Source: Patescibacteria group bacterium (lineage in GTDB: Bacteria; Patescibacteriota; Patescibacteriia; UBA9570). From it: 39,684 nucleotides of DNA. Positions 16,486-23,184 of the stretch are shown here, piece after piece. Under the pieces are notes generated by a model. That model was not told the DNA's origin and ran no database searches. It saw nothing but the letters and a program-made list of their open reading frames with translations. The stretch lies in assembly GCA_024277435.1 (NCBI GenBank), contig JAJRVJ010000016.1:1-39684 (forward strand), given 5' to 3'. The position numbers and the translations under genes were made by a program. How positions within the stretch are numbered: position 1 is the stretch's first letter; the number at the start of each line of letters is the position of its first letter.

Positions 16486-16942
16486 GTATCAATTTCTTCA
16501 ACAAATTCAATTGTTATTTATTCCATTAGCTGGATTGATTATAACACAGCTTGTTAAGGTAGCAATTGATCGCATAAAAAAACGAAATCTTCATTTTCGC
16601 CTGCGTTACTTGAATTACTATGGTGGCATGCCATCGGCGCATTCAGCCCTGTTCGCTGCCCTTATCACAACAAGTTGGCTACACTTTGGCTGGCAATCGT
16701 TTGAGTTTGCCGTAAGCGTTATATTATATCTTGTTGTTGTGCGTGACGCCGTTGGCATTCGTTGGCATCTTGGTGAACACGGTAGTATTTTGAAGCAACT
16801 TATTTTTGAGCATGTTAAAGATCACGATACCATTGCTCATAATAAAATTGTTACGAGGCTTGGCCATACGCCAGCCCAAGCCTTCGTTGGTACCGTATGC
16901 GGCACCATTATTGCTGCACTACTCTACTGGTGGCTCAATTAA
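16484..16942 (+). CDS. DUF212/YuiD-like, PAP2-related membrane protein
   Basis: 152 aa with several membrane segments. It carries the DUF212 signatures YYGGMPSAHSALFAALI and VRDAVGIRWHLGEHG, a reduced form of the acid phosphatase/haloperoxidase active site (PSxHS). B. subtilis YuiD is the model member. Its position opposite uppP hints at lipid-phosphate metabolism. A TTGAAC (16447-16452) with a TATATA 17 bp on could give a leaderless start at ATG 16484. It ends 9 nt from the convergent gene. Confidence 0.8.
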   Translation: MYQFLQQIQLLFIPLAGLIITQLVKVAIDRIKKRNLHFRLRYLNYYGGMPSAHSALFAALITTSWLHFGWQSFEFAVSVILYLVVVRDAVGIRWHLGEHGSILKQLIFEHVKDHDTIAHNKIVTRLGHTPAQAFVGTVCGTIIAALLYWWLN

Positions 16943-16951
16943 TATAATCTA

Positions 16952-17638
16952 TTAATATTGTTTTTCTGGGGGCTTTGGAAGAATGCGGCCAATCGCTGTT
17001 AAATTTCCCTCTCGCTCAATAACGGTTGTAAGAAGTACTTCTGTAGTGTGTAGATGTGAAGCATCGGCCTCTAGCACATAATCTTCGCCCTCAATGCGAG
17101 TAAGCAAACCAACGTGACCCGATTCAAAAAACAGAATGTCGAATTCATTACGATGCTCTTCTGGGTCAAGCTTGGCATTCATATGATCAAACCACGTCAA
17201 CCAATTTTGGGTATTACTTGAAAATTCATTATTACTTGGCTTGCCTTGATATCCAGTTGGATTACTTTCAAAATCAACTAGCATTTCTTGGCCAAAGAAT
17301 ATTCCTACATTTGCATAGGCGCGCTCTACCAAATGCTCTGAAGTAACAAAGCCAATACGTAATGGTACCTCAACAGACACGCCATTAGTATAATCATATA
17401 ACGAACCCTTCATGGAAAAGGTTTCTTTATAAAAATCTAAACTATTATCCTCTCCGTCATTATCAATATCTGTATCTTCAATATTATTAATTGCATCACC
17501 ATCAATATCTAAATCTTCTCGATTTAATATTCCATCATTATCTATATCACCGTAGTAGAAAAAACCATTTGCTTTATACACATGATTGTTCACATAGAAC
17601 AGCGCAGCAATACCCAGAATAAATACAATTCCCCCCAT
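16952..17638 (-). CDS. Membrane-anchored protein with Ca-binding Asp repeats and possible NlpC/YiiX-like domain
   Basis: 228 aa. An N-terminal membrane segment (GGIVFILGIAALFYV) is followed by four or five Asp-rich turns of the thrombospondin type 3/EF-loop kind (DIDNDGILNREDLDIDGD... DTDIDNDGEDN), predicted to bind calcium outside the cell. The C-terminal half contains FVTSEHLVERAYANVG and ESGHVGLLTRIEGEDYVLEADASH. That pattern (GHVG followed by vlEA) resembles YiiX/NlpC-P60-like peptidases, but the catalytic Cys is not evident. No in-frame start exists upstream of ATG 17638 before a TGA. It is the second gene after the DUF457 gene. Confidence 0.55.
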   Translation of the reverse strand: MGGIVFILGIAALFYVNNHVYKANGFFYYGDIDNDGILNREDLDIDGDAINNIEDTDIDNDGEDNSLDFYKETFSMKGSLYDYTNGVSVEVPLRIGFVTSEHLVERAYANVGIFFGQEMLVDFESNPTGYQGKPSNNEFSSNTQNWLTWFDHMNAKLDPEEHRNEFDILFFESGHVGLLTRIEGEDYVLEADASHLHTTEVLLTTVIEREGNLTAIGRILPKPPEKQY

Positions 17639-17677
17639 AACAATAAATGGTTTTATGAATTTGCGATGTGCGTCTCG

Positions 17678-18193
17678 TCAATACGTATATATCGCTAACA
17701 ATATTACAAACAACTCTCCTCCTAATCCTGTAACCTGACTATACTGCATGAATACGCTATTTCTATACCAAGAAATACTAGAGAAACCGTATAAATTATC
17801 GCTAAATGGAGCAAATAGAACGGTGAGGCCAATAATCATATCGGCTAGTACATGAGTAATCGTACCAGCAAAAAAGAGTAGTATAAGAATTACAAAAAAA
17901 CGCTTCTTCGTTAGCCAAGCAGCAATAAATAAAATTACAACCAGTGATAGATAAATAACAATGCTGTGAGTGTACAGCTGCCGATGAGATGCACCGGCAT
18001 CAATAAAATAAATATAGAGCAAATCGATATCCGGTATCATCGCACCAACAATAGTGGCAAGATACACGTAACAACGTTGCTTAGATGAAAAACCTTCTCC
18101 ATTCCACCATCGTTGTGTAACGCGAGCTGCAAGATAGCCAAAAGGACCGTGCCCAATAATCATATCGGCGGCAGTATACCACGCTAAAACCAT
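17678..18193 (-). CDS. DUF457/YdjM-like membrane metal-dependent hydrolase
   Basis: 171 aa from ATG 18193 (MVLAWYTAADMI...); a GTG at 18217 is also possible. The family's metal-ligand pattern is present: ATIVGAMIPDIDLLY, AGASHRQLYTHSIVIYL and GTITHVLADMI, placed between about four membrane helices. LexA-regulated YdjM of E. coli belongs here; the substrate is unknown. It diverges from proB and is followed by the Asp-repeat gene. Confidence 0.75.
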   Translation of the reverse strand: MVLAWYTAADMIIGHGPFGYLAARVTQRWWNGEGFSSKQRCYVYLATIVGAMIPDIDLLYIYFIDAGASHRQLYTHSIVIYLSLVVILFIAAWLTKKRFFVILILLFFAGTITHVLADMIIGLTVLFAPFSDNLYGFSSISWYRNSVFMQYSQVTGLGGELFVILLAIYTY

Positions 18194-18194
18194 A

Positions 18195-18223
18195 TTGACA
18201 ATGAGCGATAAAATCACTATGAT
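18195..18223 (+). promoter_or_regulatory. Promoter giving a leaderless proB mRNA
   Basis: TTGACA (18195-18200), 17-bp spacer, TATGAT (18218-18223). The +1 lands at about 18231, next to ATG 18232. The ORF-track TTG start at 18223 would include the last base of the -10 box and is rejected. Confidence 0.85.
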
Positions 18224-18231
18224 TGTGTCAT

Positions 18232-19329
18232 ATGCATCGTAAGCAACGAGTTGTTCTCAAAATCGGTAGTAGCGTTTTGCTCAATAATAAACCGAGGTTA
18301 GATCGGGAGTGGGTAAAAAAGCTAGCGCAGCAATTTAAAAAAATTCATGACGACCATGAACTTATTATTGTGTGTTCAGGAGCTGCTAGTGAGGGAAAGA
18401 ATCACGTGCAACTTACTCCTGAGGGGAAAAGTAAATATACAACTATTGCCCGTAGACAACTCTATGCTGCAGTTGGTCAACCAGCGATTATTCATAACTT
18501 TATAAATGCCTTCGCTCCTCTTGGGATTACTATCGGGCAAGCCTTACTTACCAGAAATACATTCTCGGAATTGAATCGCTATCATAATACTACGGCGGTA
18601 TTGAATCATATGTTGGAAGAAAATATTTTGCCATTTATTAATGGTAATGATGTTATTACTACTATGGAACTTTCGGCTGGCGGAAATGATGGATTAGCGG
18701 CCATCGTTGCTATTGCCCTAGATGCTGATCGGCTTATTCTAATGACCGATACCGATGGTGTATATGATAAAAATCCATTCAAAGAACCTGATGCTAAAAA
18801 ATTTCATACCGTGAAAGATCCGGATGTATTACTACGAATGATTGATAATCAAATAAGTGAAACGGGTGTTGGTGGAATGTATGCAAAAATTGAAGCCGCT
18901 CGCCTCGCCTGGTACGCTGGAATTCAAACGGTTATAGCTAATGGAATGAACTTAGATGCCTATCCACATATAATGGATAATGAACCTCCTGGAACACATT
19001 TTATCCCACCAGCTGTACCATCACATTCTGAGCAAGCTAAAATTCGTTGGTTTTTATCAGCCCGCAATAACTTTGGTTCCGTAATTATTGACGATGGGGC
19101 TGAGGCCGCCTTGAAAGATCGTAAGAGTTTATTATTTGTTGGCATTACTGAAGTAAAAGGTGAATTTTCATCTGGCGATATCATCAGCATTGAAAATACG
19201 CAGGGACAAATCATCGCCTGTGGCTGGGTAGCGTACAGTGCCAACGAATTACGTAAGCATCAAAGTACTACCGAGCCACTAGGGAAACCCGTGGTACACG
19301 CTAATAAGCTAAAATTATTATATGTTTAA
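18232..19329 (+). CDS. proB: Glutamate 5-kinase with PUA domain
   Basis: 365 aa. The amino-acid-kinase domain has VVLKIGSSVLLNN, IIVCSGAASEGKN, FINGNDVITTMELSAGGNDGLAAIVA and LILMTDTDGVYDKNP. The C-terminal ~90 residues (FGSVIIDDGAEAALKDRKSLLFVGITEV...) form a PUA domain as in E. coli ProB. It phosphorylates glutamate in the first step of proline synthesis. It is the first gene of proB-proC-proA and overlaps proC by 8 nt. Confidence 0.95.
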   Translation: MHRKQRVVLKIGSSVLLNNKPRLDREWVKKLAQQFKKIHDDHELIIVCSGAASEGKNHVQLTPEGKSKYTTIARRQLYAAVGQPAIIHNFINAFAPLGITIGQALLTRNTFSELNRYHNTTAVLNHMLEENILPFINGNDVITTMELSAGGNDGLAAIVAIALDADRLILMTDTDGVYDKNPFKEPDAKKFHTVKDPDVLLRMIDNQISETGVGGMYAKIEAARLAWYAGIQTVIANGMNLDAYPHIMDNEPPGTHFIPPAVPSHSEQAKIRWFLSARNNFGSVIIDDGAEAALKDRKSLLFVGITEVKGEFSSGDIISIENTQGQIIACGWVAYSANELRKHQSTTEPLGKPVVHANKLKLLYV

Positions 19330-20122
19330 AGATTCTATTCTACTTATTGGCGGAGGAACGATGGGTGAAATTGTTCTGCAAGGATTATTAAAGAATGTAT
19401 CACCAGATACAATTACTATTGGAGAAATGAATACTGATCGCGCTCAGTACCTTGAAGAAGAATACTCCATAACCGCACTTCCTACCACTTCTGAACATGC
19501 GAAAAAAGCTGGAACAATTATATTGGCTGTTAAACCACAAAATGTTACCGAAGTAGCGGAAATAATAAACGCAGGCCTCAACAAGCAATTGATTATTTCG
19601 GTAATGGCAGGAGTATCTACCAATCGACTATCTACACTCTTCAAGAGTAAGCGCGTAATACGCACAATGCCAAACACTCTTGCAAAAATAGGTTTGGGTA
19701 TGACCGTATGGACAGACACTGTTGATGTAAGTGATGAGGAACGCGAGTTCGTTACTGCCGTACTTGAACAATTTGGCAAAACCCTTTATGTAGATACGGA
19801 TGATGATATCGATAAGGCTACAGCGGTAAATGGTTCTGGACCGGCATATGTATTCCTATTTGCTGAACACTTAATCACAGCAGCTAAGGAACTTGGCCTT
19901 GATGAAATGACCGCTCAATTGTTAGTTGAACAAACATTGCGTGGTGCCGGAGAATTACTCAGCCTAAGTAAGGAACCAGCTAATGAACTTCGTTCACTGG
20001 TAACTTCCAAGGGCGGGACAACAGAAGCAGCCATCACATCTCTACCCCAAGAAGACTTACAAGCCGCCTGGACGCAAGCCTTGCAAGCCGCCTATGCTCG
20101 CGCCAAAGAATTGAACGACTAA
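19322..20122 (+). CDS. proC: Pyrroline-5-carboxylate reductase
   Basis: 266 aa. The Rossmann loop LIGGGTMGEIVLQGLL, AVKPQNVTEVAEII, SVMAGVSTNRLSTLF, RTMPNTLAKIGLGMTVW and the C-terminal dimerisation signature VNGSGPAYVFLFAEHLI...LRGAGELL...LVTSKGGTTEAAI are all present. It catalyses the last step of proline synthesis, reducing P5C with NAD(P)H. Its ATG lies within the end of proB, and proA starts 4 nt after its stop. Confidence 0.97.
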   Translation: MFKDSILLIGGGTMGEIVLQGLLKNVSPDTITIGEMNTDRAQYLEEEYSITALPTTSEHAKKAGTIILAVKPQNVTEVAEIINAGLNKQLIISVMAGVSTNRLSTLFKSKRVIRTMPNTLAKIGLGMTVWTDTVDVSDEEREFVTAVLEQFGKTLYVDTDDDIDKATAVNGSGPAYVFLFAEHLITAAKELGLDEMTAQLLVEQTLRGAGELLSLSKEPANELRSLVTSKGGTTEAAITSLPQEDLQAAWTQALQAAYARAKELND

Positions 20123-20126
20123 GCCT

Positions 20127-21389
20127 ATGAATGCACAACTCAAAAAACAACTTATCGCCGTTCGTAAAGCCTCCTATGAAGTTCTTACTCTTTCTGTAAA
20201 AGAAAAAAATGCGATACTTAAAACCTTAGCCGAATTATTACGCAAAAATAGCTCATTAATTTTACGGGCTAACAAAAAAGATTTTGCAAACCTACCTGAT
20301 GGGTATGCAATGAAGGATCGTTTATTACTCACTTCGGAACGCGTAGAATATATGGCGAAGAGTCTATTAGCTGTAATAAAACTCAAAGATCCTATTGGTG
20401 AAGTTCTTTCAACTCATAAACAAGCGCATGGAATAACTGTACAGCAAGTACGAGTTCCTATTGGTGTACTTGGAGTGATTTATGAAGCCCGCCCTAATGT
20501 AACGGTTGAAATAGTGAGTTTATGTATTAAAACAGGGAATGCCGTTGTATTAAAGGGAAGCCGGAGCGCACATCATACAAATCTTGTATTGGTTAAGCTT
20601 ATTCGACAAGCGCTAAAGAAGCACTCTATCGACCCACGGTGTGTTCAATTAATTGATCCGTTTAATCGCAAGCTTACTGAACAACTCATGCAGGCTGAAG
20701 AATATGTAGATATCCTTATTCCCCGTGGTAGCGATAGGCTCATTCAATTTGTACGAAAACATGCCAGCATTCCAACAATTGAAACTGGCGCCGGAGTATG
20801 CCATACCTACGTTGAACGCAGCGCGGATATTACCAAAGCTGCGGCTATTATTGTAAATGCAAAAACTCGTCGACCAACTGTATGCAATACACTTGATACG
20901 CTTGTGGTTGATGAAGTTATTGTGCGACAACTAGCTAAAGCTATGGCTAGCAACTTAGCGAAACATAATGTTACTATTTATGCCGATACTAAAAGTTATG
21001 CTGCGCTTAAAAAAATCTATCCTGAACGCTTGCTCAAAAAAGCAACTACGCGCCACTATGGAAAAGAATTTTTATCGTATACCATGTCTATCAAAACTGT
21101 AAAACAATTTGATGCTGGATTACGATTTGTACAAGAACATACCTCTGGACATTCTGAAGCGATTATTACTAAAAATACTAAACGTGCCAAACAGTTTATG
21201 CAGCAAATAGATGCTGCCGCTGTATATACTAATACATCTACCGCCTTTACTGATGGATTTGAGTACGGCCTAGGAGCCGAAATTGGCATTTCTACGCAAA
21301 AAATGCACGCCCGTGGACCAATGGGGCTTACTGCTCTTACAACCTACAAATGGATGGTTACTAGCGCCGGAGCAACTCGCGATTCATAA
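20127..21389 (+). CDS. proA: Glutamate-5-semialdehyde dehydrogenase
   Basis: 420 aa aldehyde-dehydrogenase-fold enzyme: VRVPIGVLGVIYEARPNVTVE, CIKTGNAVVLKGSRSAHHTN, IPRGSDRLIQFV and the catalytic Cys in RRPTVCNTLDTLVVD. The ending AEIGISTQKMHARGPMGLTALTTYKW is typical. It reduces glutamyl-5-phosphate to the semialdehyde, the second proline step. It completes the three-gene proline operon and ends 13 nt from a convergent gene; no terminator hairpin is obvious in that gap. Confidence 0.97.
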   Translation: MNAQLKKQLIAVRKASYEVLTLSVKEKNAILKTLAELLRKNSSLILRANKKDFANLPDGYAMKDRLLLTSERVEYMAKSLLAVIKLKDPIGEVLSTHKQAHGITVQQVRVPIGVLGVIYEARPNVTVEIVSLCIKTGNAVVLKGSRSAHHTNLVLVKLIRQALKKHSIDPRCVQLIDPFNRKLTEQLMQAEEYVDILIPRGSDRLIQFVRKHASIPTIETGAGVCHTYVERSADITKAAAIIVNAKTRRPTVCNTLDTLVVDEVIVRQLAKAMASNLAKHNVTIYADTKSYAALKKIYPERLLKKATTRHYGKEFLSYTMSIKTVKQFDAGLRFVQEHTSGHSEAIITKNTKRAKQFMQQIDAAAVYTNTSTAFTDGFEYGLGAEIGISTQKMHARGPMGLTALTTYKWMVTSAGATRDS

Positions 21390-21402
21390 GTTAATGCTTC
21401 TA

Positions 21403-22158
21403 TTATCGCTGCTCGGATGCCAGATACCAATATGTAGCAACTGCGGAAACTATATTCGGTAATACCACTTTGTTCATCGCGCGATCAACTCGATGCGTCC
21501 ATCCTGATTTCATATATTCTTGATGCAGTTTGAGTTTGTGAATTTTTCTACTTACACCCATCATATGATCTTTAATTATAGAGTTGGAACGCTGCTTGCG
21601 ATTACGCGCACGACGAATAAGTTCACCGTTTAATTTTGATTTTACACGCTCCTTCATAGAGGCGCGCCACATGGCATTTAACTCAAAAAATGCATGACCC
21701 CAACCATGTCTATCGTGATCTTCAATCCAATCTGAATCTGCCTGCCAAAAGCCAAGCCAACGACGTTTACGCACTTTAATTAAGCGACCATGCTGATGCG
21801 GTGGCGTACATACATCGGCAACAATATGTGACAAATATGCCATCTGTTTAGCTAGGTCATTTTTTTCAGGATTCCGCTCCCATACTTCCACTAATTGCTG
21901 GTATTGATACTCTAGCTCTTCCAAGCCGTACCCCTGACATGTTTGAGGATTGTATGTTGATCGTGAAGGAAGGTGTTTATTCTGCAACCATAAACCATCA
22001 ATTCCATTCATACCTTCGTATGTGTTTATAGAATTAATATCCGGAAATTTACTTTCTGCCCTAACTTCAAGTAACTCAAAAGCCAGCGCATTTACACCAC
22101 AATGTGTACCGGGCCATCTATTTGGTAATAATTTGTGCAGTAATCTACCGCCGTACAT
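21403..22158 (-). CDS. Zinc-dependent phospholipase C/S1-P1 nuclease-like protein
   Basis: 251 aa, all-helical by composition. The metal-binding core MAYLSHIVADVCTPPHQHG fits the GxxxHxxxDxxxPxHxH pattern of zinc-dependent phospholipase C and S1/P1 nucleases. An N-terminal GTHCGVNALAFELL and an internal DWIEDHDRHGWGHAFFEL could supply further ligands. No signal peptide is evident, so the location is uncertain. It diverges from the thioredoxin-like lipoprotein gene, with a TATACT 6 nt before its ATG suggesting a leaderless start. Confidence 0.65.
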   Translation of the reverse strand: MYGGRLLHKLLPNRWPGTHCGVNALAFELLEVRAESKFPDINSINTYEGMNGIDGLWLQNKHLPSRSTYNPQTCQGYGLEELEYQYQQLVEVWERNPEKNDLAKQMAYLSHIVADVCTPPHQHGRLIKVRKRRWLGFWQADSDWIEDHDRHGWGHAFFELNAMWRASMKERVKSKLNGELIRRARNRKQRSNSIIKDHMMGVSRKIHKLKLHQEYMKSGWTHRVDRAMNKVVLPNIVSAVATYWYLASEQR

Positions 22159-22163
22159 AATAT

Positions 22164-22194
22164 TAGTATACTTACTACTATGTGTAGTATACTA
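22164..22194. promoter_or_regulatory. Palindrome between divergent genes, possible operator
   Basis: TAGTATAC (22164-22171) and GTATACTA (22187-22194) form 8-bp inverted arms, extended by TAC/GTA across one unpaired base. The left arm contains the TATACT -10 candidate of the minus-strand gene, so a protein bound here could control both flanking genes. Confidence 0.45.
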
Positions 22195-22229
22195 CATTTT
22201 AGAATACAAAACTATAACCCACTCTATAT

Positions 22230-22691
22230 ATGAACGTACTACGTATACGTACTCTTAGCCTATGTCTTAGCATTATCCTCGTAGGAGCGGCTTGCACAAC
22301 CACCGATGCAGAAAATACTAACTCAAGTACCGCAGATACTATTAGCTTAGAGACTACCTCTACTGGATTATATACTGATTATTCCGCTGCAGCAGTTACA
22401 GAAGCTCAATCCAATGGTAAATATGTGCTACTATTTTTTTACGCAGACTGGTGCCCAACCTGTAAAGTGCAAGATCCTATCATGACAGATCTATTCAATA
22501 GTTTACCCGAAGATTCAAACGTTGTGGCATTTCGTACCGACTATGATACGGAAAAAGAATTAAAGAAACAATATAGCATTACATTGCAACACTCATTTGT
22601 ATTATTAGCACCCAACGGCGAGGTACTCACTACCTTTGTGGGGCAAAATACTCAAAACCAACTTCTCGAAATAATTGAAGAGTATCTTTAA
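22230..22691 (+). CDS. Thioredoxin-like lipoprotein
   Basis: 153 aa. A lipoprotein signal ends at VGAAC (Cys22). After a Thr/Ser-rich linker, a thioredoxin fold starts near residue 50, with the redox motif FFYADWCPTCKVQDPIM. The cis-Pro-equivalent region reads LQHSFVLLAPNGEVLTTFVG, without an obvious Pro. It probably acts outside the cell as a thiol-disulfide reductase or oxidase. Its TAA overlaps the TAA of the convergent gene within the bases TTAA. Confidence 0.85.
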   Translation: MNVLRIRTLSLCLSIILVGAACTTTDAENTNSSTADTISLETTSTGLYTDYSAAAVTEAQSNGKYVLLFFYADWCPTCKVQDPIMTDLFNSLPEDSNVVAFRTDYDTEKELKKQYSITLQHSFVLLAPNGEVLTTFVGQNTQNQLLEIIEEYL

Positions 22692-23149
22692 TTGGTTAAA
22701 ATTTCCGCTACAACTATTTGCGCAGCAATATCCGATACATTCACAAGACGAACTGTGTAATTGGGTAATTTCACTACCTCACCCGGATGTGTAAATGATA
22801 CCGTTTGACTATTTATTGTATCGTCCTCAAATTCAATACGTACACTAGCAGATTCAAGTACACCCTCCACTGTGGTTAACTCCATTAATGTAATGGTGGC
22901 TGCAAGATTTTTCATTGCAGCAGTTTGCCCCTGATGCACAATAACAAGTTCATTATTGTGCGTTTCTAGATTCTGCACAGTAGCATCTTCACTAACCTCA
23001 TTATCTTTAGCATTGATAGTACGAGCCGTTTGATTTAAATATTTTAGCGTAAAAAATACAGAAGCAAGTACAATTACAGTTATAGAAACCATTACGAGCG
23101 CCCAAAACATTTTGCGTTTTTCCTGTTCAATTTTTTTTATATCTGTCAT
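22688..23149 (-). CDS. Single-pass membrane protein with extracytoplasmic beta domain
   Basis: 153 aa. A lysine-rich N-terminus (MTDIKKIEQEKRKMF), one membrane segment at about 16-38, and an exported domain rich in short beta-like strands (AATITLMELTTVEGVLESASVRIEF... YTVRLVNVSDIAAQIVV). The strand pattern is reminiscent of DUF4352-like immunoglobulin-like domains, but I cannot assign it. It lies 35 nt downstream of the large metallophosphatase gene and may be co-transcribed. Confidence 0.6.
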   Translation of the reverse strand: MTDIKKIEQEKRKMFWALVMVSITVIVLASVFFTLKYLNQTARTINAKDNEVSEDATVQNLETHNNELVIVHQGQTAAMKNLAATITLMELTTVEGVLESASVRIEFEDDTINSQTVSFTHPGEVVKLPNYTVRLVNVSDIAAQIVVAEILTN

Positions 23150-23184
23150 ATATTTATGGAATCAATCTTGAATTGGCCTTATGA

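Noticed and set aside
22688-22691. Shared TTAA of two convergent stop codons as a regulatory feature
   Set aside because: Overlapping TAA stops are a natural result of compact convergent genes in AT-rich DNA.
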